DNA from: Methanocorpusculum labreanum Z
GTDB lineage: Archaea; Halobacteriota; Methanomicrobia; Methanomicrobiales; Methanocorpusculaceae
Reading direction: 5' to 3'
Assembly (NCBI RefSeq): GCF_000015765.1
Contig: NC_008942.1
Span: 1,255,921 to 1,319,920, forward strand
DNA length: 64,000 bases
Shown here: positions 7,596-16,815 of the stretch, piece after piece
How positions within the stretch are numbered: the first letter of the stretch is position 1
Layout: each line of letters begins with the position of its first letter
Position numbers and translations under genes: made by a program
The notes under the pieces: model-generated
What the model saw: only the letters and a program-made list of their open reading frames with translations
Told to the model about the DNA's origin: nothing
The model's database searches: none

Positions 7596-9809
7596 TTTTG
7601 AAGTAGTTGGTATCTCCGATGTAAAAAATCTAAGCCTGAGGGCATTCAATACGACGCAGACCGAAGAGAGACTCATCGCCAGAGCCGCAAAGCCGGGAGA
7701 GAGTTTCCAGCCGAACGGAACAAAGAAAACGCCGGCAGCAAGAGGGATGCCAATCGTGTTGTAGATGAATGCCCAGAAGAGATTCTCCTTGATATTTCGG
7801 AGCGTGGCACGACTGAGGCGGATCGCCGAAACGATGTCCCAGGGATCGCTTTTCATCAAAACATAGTCGGCGGATTCGAGAGCGATATCGGAGCCCGCTC
7901 CTATCGCGATACCCACATCGGCTCTTGCAAGAGATGGCGAGTCGTTGATCCCGTCCCCCACCATGATGACGTGATGCCCGGCTTCCTGGAGTGCTCTGAC
8001 CTTTCCCTCTTTTTCTGCGGGCATCACTTCGGCGATCACATTGGAGATCGAAAGCTGCCCGGCGATGGATTCGGCCACTGTTTTGGTATCACCGGTCAAA
8101 AGGATGACATCCAGACCAAGATTCTGCAGTCCGGCAATGGCCGCTTTGGAGGTGGGCCGGATCCGGTCGGCAACGGAGATGATGCCGAGCATTTCCTTTC
8201 CGCTCGCAAAGTAGAGCGGGGTCCCGGTCATGTTTGCCGGAGTGAAGGATATCCCGTTTTCTTCCATGAAGGCGGCGTTTCCGGCATAGCAGATCTTCCC
8301 GTTCACCGATGCAGATACCCCCCGCCCCGGAACCGAGACGAAATCCTGCGCTTTAACAGGCACGATGCCGTGTTCTCCTGCATAGGTGACGACGGCTTTC
8401 GAGAGAGGATGTTCCGATGCGGATTCGACCGAGGCGGCGATCAGCAGGAGGTCTTCCGTTGTCCCGGAGAGTGTTACGACCTCGGTGACCTCGGGCTTTC
8501 CAATCGTGACCGTTCCCGTTTTATCGAGAAGGATCGTGTCGGCACGCCCCGCAGTCTCAAGCGACTCGGCGGATTTTATCAGAATGCCAAGAGATGCGGC
8601 CTTTCCGGTCGCGACCATGATGGCAACCGGCGTTGCAAGCCCCAAAGCACAGGGACAGGAGATGACGAGAACCGAGATCGCAATCGAGAGGGAAAACGTA
8701 AAGGGCTCGCCGAGAAGCAGCCAGACCCCGCCTGAAACAACGGCGATGGTCATCACCAGCGGCACAAAGATCCCGCTTACTTTGTCGGCAAGTTGTCCGA
8801 TCGGAGCCTTGGATGCGTTCGCATTCTGCACGAGTTCGACGATCGCGGCAAGCGTCGTGTCCTCGCCGACCTTTTCCGCACGGAACGTAAAACTGCCAAG
8901 CGAGATCGTTCCTGCAGAAACAGCGTCCCCCGAATTTTTGACGACCGGAATACTTTCGCCGGTCAACGCAGACATGTCGATCGGCGCCGAACCTTCCGTT
9001 ATCGTGCCGTCGACCGGAATGCCGGCACCGGGTCGAACAACGATTAAGTCACCGACCACCACCTCTTCGGCGGGGACGATCACTTCAACGCCGCTGCGAA
9101 GGACCGTGGCCGTTTTCGGGGCAAGGTCGATGAGTTTTCTGACCGCCTCGGTGGTCTTCCCTTTCGACCTCGCCTCCAGATACTTGCCGATCGTAACGAG
9201 CGAGAGGATCATTGCGGCCGATTCGAAGTAGAGATCCATGGACCAGGTTCCGGCAGCGGCCGTATCGCCGGTCGCGAGAGCTGAAAAAATCATGTAGATC
9301 GCATACAGCCCGTATACGAGCGCCGCAAGAGAGCCCATCGCCACAAGCGAGTCCATGTTCGGGGCACGGCGGAAGAGTGCCGGGATGCCGGATGTGTAGT
9401 ATTTGTTGTTCGCGATGACGATCGGGATGGTCAAACAAAGCTGAACAAGGGCGAATATCCCGGCGTTTGCCGGATCATGGGTCCATTCGAGGAGGGGGAA
9501 CCCCCACATATGACCCATCGACACATACATAAGCGGAATAAGAAAAGCAAAAGAAACAATAAGCCTGATCTGCATCGGGCGAAGCGAAGCCCCCCCGCGG
9601 GGGGTATCGCCCAAAACCAGATCATACCCGGCTGCCCGCACGGCCTGCCGGATCCGATCATCGGACACATCATCCGAGTCGACGACCAGACGATTTTCCA
9701 GAAGATTCACTGACGCGGAGTTCACGCCCTCTACACTTTTTGCGGCCTTTTCAACATGAAGAGAGCATGCCGAACAGGTCATGCCGGATACTGAGTAGGT
9801 TTTTTTCAT
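7377..9809 (-). CDS. copA: Copper-translocating P1B-type ATPase with N- and C-terminal HMA domains
   Basis: The 810-residue protein is a heavy-metal ATPase. An N-terminal HMA domain carries GMTCSAC (Cys12, Cys15). The membrane metal site is CPC at 385-387, typical of Cu(I) pumps. Catalytic motifs are TGES (284-287 region), DKTGT with phosphorylated Asp429, the HP pair at 467-468 and GDGIND at 618-623. Residues 742-810 form a second complete HMA domain with GMMCEHC, similar to a free CopZ chaperone; a C-terminal HMA domain is unusual. Its ATG overlaps the stop of the upstream YrdC gene (ATGA), so copper export is in an operon with tRNA modification and ACT genes. Confidence 0.93.
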   Translation of the reverse strand: MKKTYSVSGMTCSACSLHVEKAAKSVEGVNSASVNLLENRLVVDSDDVSDDRIRQAVRAAGYDLVLGDTPRGGASLRPMQIRLIVSFAFLIPLMYVSMGHMWGFPLLEWTHDPANAGIFALVQLCLTIPIVIANNKYYTSGIPALFRRAPNMDSLVAMGSLAALVYGLYAIYMIFSALATGDTAAAGTWSMDLYFESAAMILSLVTIGKYLEARSKGKTTEAVRKLIDLAPKTATVLRSGVEVIVPAEEVVVGDLIVVRPGAGIPVDGTITEGSAPIDMSALTGESIPVVKNSGDAVSAGTISLGSFTFRAEKVGEDTTLAAIVELVQNANASKAPIGQLADKVSGIFVPLVMTIAVVSGGVWLLLGEPFTFSLSIAISVLVISCPCALGLATPVAIMVATGKAASLGILIKSAESLETAGRADTILLDKTGTVTIGKPEVTEVVTLSGTTEDLLLIAASVESASEHPLSKAVVTYAGEHGIVPVKAQDFVSVPGRGVSASVNGKICYAGNAAFMEENGISFTPANMTGTPLYFASGKEMLGIISVADRIRPTSKAAIAGLQNLGLDVILLTGDTKTVAESIAGQLSISNVIAEVMPAEKEGKVRALQEAGHHVIMVGDGINDSPSLARADVGIAIGAGSDIALESADYVLMKSDPWDIVSAIRLSRATLRNIKENLFWAFIYNTIGIPLAAGVFFVPFGWKLSPGFAALAMSLSSVCVVLNALRLRFFTSEIPTTSKEETMKKVLTIDGMMCEHCKMTVEKALSRIPGVVSAVVDLKAKTAAVELSAEVSDAEFTKVISESGYTILSIK

Positions 9810-10402
9810 TTCGCGTTTTCTATAAAGAAACGGGCGATGTCGTCCAGCATCGCGCCTGGACGCTCGATATTTCTTGTTTCGAGATTGACGACCGTGCTCG
9901 GGATTCCTGGAAGAACGCCGCCGTCAAGCAGATAATCATGAGGTACGTTGACCTGGTCGACGCTTACAGGAGATATTTCGCCTGAGATGTTTGCCGAGGT
10001 CGCGGTTATCGGACAGTCGAACATGGAGATCAGTTCAAGAGCGAGGGTGTGATCCGGATACCGTATCCCGATCGTGCCCGTCCCTCCGGAAAGGTCGCCA
10101 GGCAGACAGTTTTTCACCGGGAGAACGATCGTGACCGGACCCGGCAGGAATTTGCTGATGAACCGTTCTGCAAACGGGCTGACGTCTGCAATGCCGTAGA
10201 TCATTTCGATATCGGAAACGGCGACCGAGATCGGTTTTCCAAGAGGCCGCTGTTTTGCTTCATAGACTTTGATGACGGCAGTATCCGACAACGCGTCGGC
10301 CCCAAGCCCGTACACGGTTTCCGTCGGATATACTACAAGGCCGTCGCGGGATAAAACGCGGACGGCTTTTTCTATTCTGCTCTCTTCGGTTGGTGTTATC
10401 AT
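9806..10402 (-). CDS. YrdC-type L-threonylcarbamoyladenylate synthase
   Basis: A 198-residue single-domain Sua5/YciO/YrdC protein. Recognisable pieces are VVYPTETVYGLG near residue 25, the basic KQRPLGKPI, GTIGIRYPDH and TSANISGE. The family makes threonylcarbamoyl-AMP from threonine, bicarbonate and ATP, the first step of t6A37 formation in ANN-decoding tRNAs. It lacks the C-terminal Sua5 domain, as in YrdC. It starts in a TGATG overlap with the ACT-domain gene upstream and overlaps copA downstream, so all three are likely translated from one message. Confidence 0.9.
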   Translation of the reverse strand: MITPTEESRIEKAVRVLSRDGLVVYPTETVYGLGADALSDTAVIKVYEAKQRPLGKPISVAVSDIEMIYGIADVSPFAERFISKFLPGPVTIVLPVKNCLPGDLSGGTGTIGIRYPDHTLALELISMFDCPITATSANISGEISPVSVDQVNVPHDYLLDGGVLPGIPSTVVNLETRNIERPGAMLDDIARFFIENAK

Positions 10403-11070
10403 CAGAACTCTTCCCCTTTCACTTTTGCAATATCGAATACGCCGATCGTGCTGATATGCATCACGGCCATGACCCCGGCCTGGATCGGATCGGTGACCAC
10501 AAGATCGGCCGCCGACGAGGCGCTTCCCGCCATTTTGAGGCAGATGACCGGGATGCCGTCCGCCTGGATGGATTTGATGGCAGTGGTTATCTCGCCGCCC
10601 ATCAGTGAACCGGCAAGAACAAGGATCGAGGCGCGGGGCAGGCGGCCGACCGCTTCCACGGCACGCGCCAGATTCTGCTCTCCAACGAGCGGGATGGTAT
10701 CGACAGAAATGCGTTCGCCTCTGATATTATGCCGGTCGGCTTCGTTGACGGCTCCCATCGCGACCTGGGCCACCTGGGCGCCTCCGCCGATGATGATGAC
10801 GCGCTTTCCAAAAATTTCCCCGAACGTGTCGTGCAGAACGACCTCGCGAACGCCGGTTACGAGACGGAGTTCCGAGAGGATCGAATCGGTGTCGTCCCCT
10901 CCTTCAATCTCGATATCCGCCCACGCACAGCCCTTATCCGGTCCGCGGGTCAGAATCTCCTGCTGAATCGCGGTGATGTTCGCATTGTGTTCAGCACATA
11001 CCGAACCGATATCTCTGAGGATACCTTTCTGATTGTCGGCTATGAGGCTGAGTGCGTGATGGGACACCAT
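10402..11070 (-). CDS. ACT-domain protein with DUF5612-like C-terminal domain
   Basis: The 222-residue protein starts with an ACT domain (about residues 3-80: ALSLIADNQKGILRDIGSVC...), a small-molecule (often amino-acid) sensor fold. The second half has a glycine-rich segment GKRVIIIGGGAQVAQVAMGAV and ends with AADLVVTDPIQAGVMAVMHI. I recall this arrangement from euryarchaeal proteins annotated as ACT/DUF5612, with no experimentally known role that I can name. It is the first gene of the operon with YrdC and copA and lies next to tRNA-Gly. Confidence 0.7.
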   Translation of the reverse strand: MVSHHALSLIADNQKGILRDIGSVCAEHNANITAIQQEILTRGPDKGCAWADIEIEGGDDTDSILSELRLVTGVREVVLHDTFGEIFGKRVIIIGGGAQVAQVAMGAVNEADRHNIRGERISVDTIPLVGEQNLARAVEAVGRLPRASILVLAGSLMGGEITTAIKSIQADGIPVICLKMAGSASSAADLVVTDPIQAGVMAVMHISTIGVFDIAKVKGEEF

Positions 11071-11080
11071 AAAAATCGAA

Positions 11081-11151
11081 TGCGATAACCGGGGATCGAA
11101 CCCGGATTAGAGGCTTGGGAAGCCCCTGTCATGCCATTAGACCATTACCGC
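11081..11151 (-). tRNA. tRNA-Gly (anticodon CCC)
   Basis: The minus strand folds as a cloverleaf: acceptor GCGGTAA pairs with TTATCGC, the T arm contains GGTTCGATCCC, and the anticodon stem GGGGC/GCCTC closes the loop TTCCCAA, giving anticodon CCC. CCA is not encoded and there is no intron. Confidence 0.95.
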
Positions 11152-11193
11152 ATCTCAGTAATATATTGTTTGCAGAGATATAGAGGTTTCTTA

Positions 11194-11847
11194 TTATGAA
11201 GTGAGCTCGGTGGTCTCAAGCGCATGATGCGTGATGCCGCAGAGATTGTACCTGCCCCCTTCTGAGTGGACATACCCTTTCGACGCAAGAGAGCGCAAAG
11301 CCGCCGTGACCTCGGGGATGCTCCGGCCGCTGGTATCGGAGAGTTCGATCGGCGTTAAGGGAGCGTACACTAATGCGAGAAGAAGTTCGGCCTCGATATT
11401 GTTCTGGAACACCGTTCTTCCGTTGACGATCACGTCCCCCATCATCTCGTCGATGTCCTTTTCCACGGCTTCAAGATTTTCGATGAGCTTTTCCCGGGAA
11501 TCGAGCAGACGGCGGATCATCATGATCTTGTCGGAAAGCGGGAGGATCTCGCCGTTATCGGCAGAAACGGTCTCTATAGGCTGCTCTGATTTTGTCACCT
11601 GGACCGAGAGGGTGAAGTCGTTGACGAGGTAGTAGTATTTGCGCCGCTTGTCATCCTGATAACTGGAGATGACCGCTTCCTTCTGCATGATCGCAAGGTG
11701 TTCGATAACAGCTTTCGGGTTGATGACCAGCCGGTCGGATATTTCGGTGACGAAGCATGGTTTCTGCCGGAGAAGATCGAGGATCCGTCTTCGATTCCGG
11801 TTTCCAAGGATGTCCAGTAAGTGAGATATGTTATCCTGATCAAGCAT
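11194..11847 (-). CDS. ArsR-like winged-helix transcription regulator
   Basis: The 217-residue protein begins with an ArsR-type winged helix (residues 5-75: ILGNRNRRRILDLLRQKP, then EISDRLVINPKAVIEHLAIM and a DDKRRKYYYL wing). A helical linker follows, and then a second winged-helix-like region near the C terminus (LTPIELSDTSGRSIPEVTAALRSL). No metal-binding cysteine pair is visible in the DNA-binding part, so a metal sensor is not supported. It is monocistronic, with a TTTAAA element about 35 bases before the ATG. Targets are unknown; copA lies beyond the tRNA, but nothing in the sequence links the two. Confidence 0.8.
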   Translation of the reverse strand: MLDQDNISHLLDILGNRNRRRILDLLRQKPCFVTEISDRLVINPKAVIEHLAIMQKEAVISSYQDDKRRKYYYLVNDFTLSVQVTKSEQPIETVSADNGEILPLSDKIMMIRRLLDSREKLIENLEAVEKDIDEMMGDVIVNGRTVFQNNIEAELLLALVYAPLTPIELSDTSGRSIPEVTAALRSLASKGYVHSEGGRYNLCGITHHALETTELTS

Positions 11848-12001
11848 TTTATCGAGATTACATTATGTAAGGGGATATTTCTTTAAATGTCTTCTGATTG
11901 TTTCACAAATAATCAAAGACCGTTGAACCGTTGGTTCACTAAAAAAGGGGGGATTTTCTATTTTATTGTGCTGAGGAATCGCCTGAGGCGGATCGTCAGC
12001 T

Positions 12002-12610
12002 TTAGAACTCAGACTCGAAGTCTTCGACCGTCATGGCCGAGACGATGCCTTTCTGTCTGAGGAACTCTTTGGTTAACAGGAAGTAAACCATAGAGAGTGC
12101 TTTGCGTCCCTTGTTGTTGGTCGGGATGACGAGATCAACATTGTTTGTACGGTTGTTGATATCACAAAGGGCAATTACCGGCATACCGCACTGGACGGCC
12201 TCGGTGATGACCTGAGCATCTCCGATCGGGTCGGTGACGATAACGACCGAGGGTTCAACATACTTCGGGAGTTTCGGGTTGGTTAAGGTTCCCGGGATGA
12301 ATCTTCCAACGTGGGAGAGAGCGCCGATCGTGTCTGCGAACTTCTGTGCCGGGTACTGACCATACTGACGGGAGGTGACGACGAAGATCTTTGCAGGCTC
12401 GTAGCGTGCAAGGAACTTTGCTACCTGTTTGATCCGCTCGTCGGTCTTTCTGATATCGATGATATAGAGACCGTCGGATCTGACACGGTAGATGAAGTCT
12501 TTCATGTCGTTGTCTTTCTGCTGGGTTCCGATATGGACACCGGCGGCAAGATATTCTTCTACAGATACTAATGGTTCGTTTAATTCAATTCCAAGTTCAT
12601 TGTCGGTCAT
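12002..12610 (-). CDS. rps2: 30S ribosomal protein S2
   Basis: The protein (202 residues from ATG 12610) carries archaeal S2 hallmarks: [54 protein letters not shown] and VVIVTDP. S2 joins the small subunit late and bridges head and body. The ATG at 12610 directly follows the enolase stop (12612-12614) and gives the usual MTDNELG start; the ATG at 12628 would overlap eno and is less likely. This is the last gene of the long operon that begins with S13. Confidence 0.96.
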   Translation of the reverse strand: MTDNELGIELNEPLVSVEEYLAAGVHIGTQQKDNDMKDFIYRVRSDGLYIIDIRKTDERIKQVAKFLARYEPAKIFVVTSRQYGQYPAQKFADTIGALSHVGRFIPGTLTNPKLPKYVEPSVVIVTDPIGDAQVITEAVQCGMPVIALCDINNRTNNVDLVIPTNNKGRKALSMVYFLLTKEFLRQKGIVSAMTVEDFESEF

Positions 12611-12611
12611 T

Positions 12612-13811
12612 TTAGAAATGCTCCTCAATTCTTATAAGTTCATTTAGTTTAGCAATGCGCTCTCCACCAACAACACCGCTCTTCATAAAGCAGCAGCCGA
12701 ATGCCGTTGCAAGATGAGCGATGGTGTTGTCGGTCGTTTCACCGGATCGGTGGCTCATGACGGTTTCATACCCGTAATCATGGGCGAGACTGATCGTTTC
12801 GAAGGTGTCCGTCAGCGTTCCGATCTGGTTTGGTTTGATCAGGACACAGTTGCAGGCATCATTTCTGATACCTTCTTCCAGACGGGAAGCATTCGTAACG
12901 AACAGGTCATCACCGCAGATAAGAGTGTCGCGGCCGGAGACTTCTTCGGTGATACGTGCAAACCCTTCGAAATCCTCTTCCTGAATCGGGTCTTCGACAT
13001 AGATCAGGTTGTATTTTTCGGTCAGGTCGGCAATGTATGCAATCTGCTCCTCAGTAGTTCGCTTTGCATTCTTATAGACGTATCTACCGCTTGCGGCATC
13101 CCACATCTCCGATGCGGCAACGTCAAGTCCCATGCGGACTTCGATGCCGGTCTCGTCAAAGACTTTGGTGGTTGCTTCGTTCACGATTTCAAAGGCTTCA
13201 AGGTCGGCGATGTGCGGAGCCCATCCTCCCTCGTCGCCTTTACCGCAGCCTTTTCCGCGCGCGATAAGAATCTCTTTTATGCGTTTGTGGACGAGGGCAT
13301 TGGTGAATACGGCTTCAGCAGCAGTGGATGCGCCGGTCGGCACGATAAGGAACTCCTGAATATCGGTTGCGTCAACGGCATGAGCGCCGCCCCCGATAAC
13401 ATTTCCTAACGGCAGCGGGGTCTGGGAGATAAAAGCGCCGCCGAGGTACTGATAGAGTTCCATGTTGAGTGTGCTTGCCGCTGCTTTGGCGTTGGCAAGG
13501 GACAGAGCCACGGCGATGTTGGCACCGATTCCGGAAAGATCGGACGTTCCGTCGACTTCATGCAGGGTGTCATCGAATCCGCGCTGATCGGCAGAATCAA
13601 GTTCGATCAGTTTGGGGATGAGGTTGATATAGGCATCGGCCACGGCCTCGTCACACGGACGGACTTTTGCCTCATAGATACCGGTAGAGGCTCCGCTCGG
13701 AGCGCAGGCACGACCGAATCCGCCGGAGATCGTGGAGATCTCGGCTTCGACGGTCGGATTGCCGCGTGAGTCCAGAATTGTCCGAAGAAGAATGTCGGAA
13801 ATTTCAGTCAT
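12612..13811 (-). CDS. eno: Enolase
   Basis: A 399-residue phosphopyruvate hydratase. It interconverts 2-phosphoglycerate and phosphoenolpyruvate, needed in both directions in a methanogen. Signature segments are [11 protein letters not shown] at the N terminus, [10 protein letters not shown], the metal ligands in [19 protein letters not shown] and [11 protein letters not shown], the catalytic-lysine segment LIKPNQIGT, and [10 protein letters not shown]. Length is slightly short for the family but all core motifs are present. It lies between rpoK and rps2, a normal archaeal position. Confidence 0.97.
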   Translation of the reverse strand: MTEISDILLRTILDSRGNPTVEAEISTISGGFGRACAPSGASTGIYEAKVRPCDEAVADAYINLIPKLIELDSADQRGFDDTLHEVDGTSDLSGIGANIAVALSLANAKAAASTLNMELYQYLGGAFISQTPLPLGNVIGGGAHAVDATDIQEFLIVPTGASTAAEAVFTNALVHKRIKEILIARGKGCGKGDEGGWAPHIADLEAFEIVNEATTKVFDETGIEVRMGLDVAASEMWDAASGRYVYKNAKRTTEEQIAYIADLTEKYNLIYVEDPIQEEDFEGFARITEEVSGRDTLICGDDLFVTNASRLEEGIRNDACNCVLIKPNQIGTLTDTFETISLAHDYGYETVMSHRSGETTDNTIAHLATAFGCCFMKSGVVGGERIAKLNELIRIEEHF

Positions 13812-13813
13812 AC

Positions 13814-14002
13814 TTAAAGCACCTCTGAGCAGGTACCGAACTGGCGTTTCACCGTTATCGGGACCCGATCAGCGTCGAACTCCTCTAACGCAATGTCAAG
13901 AGGATCAATCTTTACGGTTTTCACGAGAACCGGAGCTCCCATAGAAATCTGTAAAGCACGTGCCCCGACGATGCGGGCACGTTCATAACGTGTATATGTC
14001 AT
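13814..14002 (-). CDS. rpoK: DNA-directed RNA polymerase subunit K
   Basis: The 62-residue protein contains the conserved block [22 protein letters not shown], which defines the RpoK/RPB6/omega family, followed by the [17 protein letters not shown] tail. The subunit helps assemble the large polymerase subunits. Length is typical for archaea. It follows tRNA-Pro and ends 2 bases before the eno start. Confidence 0.96.
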
Positions 14003-14039
14003 AGAAAATCACATCCACAAATAAGAGAGAATGGAAAAA

Positions 14040-14114
14040 TGGGGTCGCTGAGATTCGAACTCAGGTCACTACGTCCCGAACGTAATAGGATGGTCCAGGC
14101 TACCCTACGACCCC
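14040..14114 (-). tRNA. tRNA-Pro (anticodon CGG)
   Basis: The minus strand starts GGGGTCG and closes with CGACCCC plus discriminator A. The T arm contains GAGTTCGAATCTC and the anticodon loop is TTCGGGA, giving CGG. It lies between rpoN and rpoK on the same strand and so is probably cut out of the ribosomal-protein transcript. No CCA encoded. Confidence 0.95.
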
Positions 14115-14130
14115 GCAATTCATTCATGTC

Positions 14131-14319
14131 TCACGTGTACGGATACAACTCATCAACAGTCTCTTTGTGAGAGAGAAGCATTCTTCTGCAGCAATATCGG
14201 TCTAACCCGAGTGAATCAAGAATCTCTTTCGGATCCTCGCCTGCAGCTTTTCTCTGTTGATATTCTTCCCATACAGTAGAAATTACTTTTCCACAGGTGA
14301 AACATCGAACTGGTATCAT
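14131..14319 (-). CDS. rpoN: DNA-directed RNA polymerase subunit N
   Basis: A 62-residue zinc protein starting [13 protein letters not shown], with the invariant CFTCG pair and a second pair in [11 protein letters not shown], the atypical zinc site of the RpoN/RPB10 family. It helps tether the RpoD-RpoL assembly platform to the large subunits. Position between S9 and RpoK is the common euryarchaeal order. Confidence 0.97.
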   Translation of the reverse strand: MIPVRCFTCGKVISTVWEEYQQRKAAGEDPKEILDSLGLDRYCCRRMLLSHKETVDELYPYT

Positions 14320-14392
14320 AAGTTATCTTTACGTCCTTATTAAATTGTTGATATGTGGGGTTGCCCCCTCCATATATTCTGTATGCTGTGCC

Positions 14393-14791
14393 TTAACGAT
14401 AAGACTTCTGGAACCGTGCACGGGCACCGCGTCCATGAGGCTTCTTCGCTTCTTTCTGACGTGAGTCGTTGACAAGGAGCGTTCTGTCGTAAGAGAGGTA
14501 CACTTCCTTGATCTTCGGGTCATTGGTCCAGGAAAGGATACCGCGGCCAAGTGCCGTGCGGATTGCCTCTGCCTGACCCATGACGCCTCCGCCGGAGACA
14601 TCAATATCGACATCGACGTTGTCGATGGATCCTGGTGCAAGTGCAAGTGCCTCGGAGATCTTCATGCGAATGATCTCGTTACCGTATACTTCAAGGGGGA
14701 CGGAGTTAATTCTAACTCTGCCTTTTCCCTCACGAAGGGTGGCGCGGGCAATTGCGGTTTTTCTTTTTCCACTGGTGTTAATAATTTTCAT
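14393..14791 (-). CDS. rps9: 30S ribosomal protein S9
   Basis: The 132-residue protein opens with NTSGKRKTAIARATLREGKG and ends in the very conserved GRGARARFQKSYR tail, which reaches the ribosomal P site. The middle part contains GGGVMGQAEAIRTALGRGIL. Length and both ends match archaeal S9 (uS9). It follows L13 with a short gap, the usual conserved L13-S9 pair. Confidence 0.97.
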   Translation of the reverse strand: MKIINTSGKRKTAIARATLREGKGRVRINSVPLEVYGNEIIRMKISEALALAPGSIDNVDVDIDVSGGGVMGQAEAIRTALGRGILSWTNDPKIKEVYLSYDRTLLVNDSRQKEAKKPHGRGARARFQKSYR

Positions 14792-14805
14792 CTTAGATCA
14801 CCTGT

Positions 14806-15234
14806 TTAGAATTTTGCTCCAAGGTTTTTGCTGATCTCACCAACAGAGATGTATCTGGCGCCGCTCAGCCGGCTGCGGTGAGCATCTTCCAGAACTTCCG
14901 CCTCGACGTCTTTGAGTTCGTAAGGAACTCCGACGTATGCCTTGACGCGGCGGAAAGCTGCTGCTCCCGGCCGTGTCTTGTAGGGGATCATACCGCGGAT
15001 GGTGCGTTTTACCAGGTGGTCCGGGCGTCTTGGAAGGAACGGACCTCCTTCGACGGATCCGCGAACACGCTTTACCTGGTATTCGTTTAAGACCATTGCA
15101 CGAGCGCCGGATACGATGACCTTCTCGGCATTGATGATTGCAATCTCCTCACCGGCGAGGATGCGGGTTGCAACAATACTGGAAAGTCTTCCAAGAAGGA
15201 GATTTTCTCCATCAATAACTGTTACCATACTCAT
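14806..15234 (-). CDS. rpl13: 50S ribosomal protein L13
   Basis: A 142-residue uL13 protein. It has VTVIDGENLLLGRLSSIVA at the start, RPDHLVKRTIRGMIPYKT in the middle and KDVEAEVLEDAHRSRL near the end. Two in-frame starts exist, at 15234 and 15228; GAGGTGA at the end of L18e could serve either. Part of the S13-to-S2 operon, directly upstream of S9. Confidence 0.96.
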   Translation of the reverse strand: MSMVTVIDGENLLLGRLSSIVATRILAGEEIAIINAEKVIVSGARAMVLNEYQVKRVRGSVEGGPFLPRRPDHLVKRTIRGMIPYKTRPGAAAFRRVKAYVGVPYELKDVEAEVLEDAHRSRLSGARYISVGEISKNLGAKF

Positions 15235-15235
15235 C

Positions 15236-15589
15236 TCACCTCAGGATCCTTACGCGGCTTCCTTTCGGATTTGCAGCGACAAGCTCTTCGATTGTCATGC
15301 AGGTGCCTTTTGCTTCGGTTATTTTCTCGCGGGCTGCATCGGAGAAGTTGAGAGCTGCAACTGATACGGAAGTACCAATTACACCTGCTGCGAGCACTTT
15401 GCCCGGAACCAGGATGATCTCATTCTCGTTTGCATAGCGGTTGATTTTACCGACGTTCACTTCTGCCTGATTCTTGCTGGACGTGTTCAGACGGCCGGCA
15501 ATTTCACGCCAGATGTTTGCCTCGTTCTCCCGGGATGCGCGTTTAAGCATCATGATTAAGGATTCGAGACGTGGGTTAGTTTTATTCAT
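15236..15589 (-). CDS. rpl18e: 50S ribosomal protein L18e
   Basis: This 117-residue protein begins MNKTNPRLESLIMMLKRASR and contains IWREIAGRL and NEIILVPGKVLAAGVI, ending GSRVRILR. These are signatures of eL18 (L18e), an archaeal/eukaryotic member of the L15/L18e fold. It begins immediately after the RpoD stop and ends one base before the L13 start, indicating tight coupling. Confidence 0.96.
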   Translation of the reverse strand: MNKTNPRLESLIMMLKRASRENEANIWREIAGRLNTSSKNQAEVNVGKINRYANENEIILVPGKVLAAGVIGTSVSVAALNFSDAAREKITEAKGTCMTIEELVAANPKGSRVRILR

Positions 15590-16417
15590 TTACAGTCCCT
15601 CCTGTAATGCTTCAATAAGATCTGAGGATCTTGACTTGATATGCAGCAGTGCTCTTTCAATGATCTCTTTCACCGGCAAGGACCCGTCGCTTTCAACAAC
15701 GAAGATGAACTTCGTGCTGTCTGCACTAATAATAATAGCAGGGTCTTCGCCGATGCCGCTGTCCATGCATGCAGTCTCGCAGAGACGGCATAACGAACAG
15801 TCTTTTTCCTTGCTTTCGCCGTTTACAACACGGATGCTGACGGTATCTTTCGTGAGTTCCAGAACGTCGCGGGGACATTCGGCAACACATTTTCCGCAGC
15901 CGTCACAGGTATCTTTGATGGTGATGACCGGATATTCTGAGTAACCGCAGGCAAGAGTCGGCTGCCATTTGGCATGCTCTTTTCCGTAGTTGACTTCCGC
16001 TACTGCCTCTAAAACGACCTTCTGATTTTCCCAAAGTTTGACGATCGGGATATTGTTGTGGACCGGGACGACGTTCTCGTCCATGGAGATAAGATCACCG
16101 GAGGTGACCATCTTCGGGCCTTCAACACTCAGAGTGAACATTACCGTGCAGTGTGGACATCCCTCGCCGCCGCAGGAACATTCGCTTCGCGGAACGTACT
16201 GCGAGAGGTCGGTCTTAATGGGGATGAGACCAAGTCTGTGTGCCAGCATCTCGTCAAAGAGAACGCTGGTATTGTCATAGATGCGGATGTCTTCGATGGC
16301 GAGGGTTGGCACCTCACCGATCATCGAGCGACGAAGTGCGTTGGCGAATGCAGGAGTCGCTCCGTGAATAGTAAAACGTGCGACAGAGTCATCGAGCCTG
16401 CTGAATACCAGATCCAT
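15590..16417 (-). CDS. rpoD: DNA-directed RNA polymerase subunit D with two four-cysteine clusters
   Basis: The 275-residue subunit has the alpha-like dimerisation domain (FANALRRSMIGEVPTLAIE), a zinc-type cluster CSCGGEGCPHC at residues 80-90, and an inserted ferredoxin-like domain. That domain has two complete sets: Cys171/174/177/181 (CDGCGKCVAEC) and Cys207/210/213/217 (CSLCRLCETAC). Many archaeal RpoD proteins keep one or no Fe-S cluster, so this form could carry two [4Fe-4S] clusters. With RpoL it forms the platform for polymerase assembly. It lies between S11 and L18e with no spacer bases. Confidence 0.97.
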   Translation of the reverse strand: MDLVFSRLDDSVARFTIHGATPAFANALRRSMIGEVPTLAIEDIRIYDNTSVLFDEMLAHRLGLIPIKTDLSQYVPRSECSCGGEGCPHCTVMFTLSVEGPKMVTSGDLISMDENVVPVHNNIPIVKLWENQKVVLEAVAEVNYGKEHAKWQPTLACGYSEYPVITIKDTCDGCGKCVAECPRDVLELTKDTVSIRVVNGESKEKDCSLCRLCETACMDSGIGEDPAIIISADSTKFIFVVESDGSLPVKEIIERALLHIKSRSSDLIEALQEGL

Positions 16418-16813
16418 TCAGACTCTCCTGCCCCTTCTGCCACCTTTGGCACGGATGCTGTCGTGTGGTACCGGAGTTACGTCTTCGATTCTGCCGATGC
16501 GCATACCTGCACGTGAAAGTGCACGGATTGCTGCCTGTGCGCCGGGTCCGGGTGACCGCTGTCTTCCGTTTCCGGGAGCACGAACACGAATGTGGAGGCC
16601 GGTGATGCCTTTATCTTTGGAGGCCTGGGCGATGTTGATTGCCATCTGCATTGCTGCGTAGGGCGATGACTCATTGCGGGCCTGCTTAACGACCATTCCA
16701 CCGCTGGATTTGCAGATGGTTTCTGCACCCGAAAGATCGGTTACGGTGATGATGGTGTTGTTGAATGAGGCAAAGATGTGGGCAATACCCCATTTTTCAG
16801 TTGCTTCTGCCAT
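16418..16813 (-). CDS. rps11: 30S ribosomal protein S11
   Basis: The 131-residue protein contains [22 protein letters not shown], the glycine-rich [15 protein letters not shown] and the basic end [11 protein letters not shown], all conserved in uS11, which contacts mRNA at the platform of the small subunit. It starts 2 bases after the S4 stop and abuts rpoD, as in the archaeal alpha-type operon. Confidence 0.97.
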
Positions 16814-16815
16814 GA

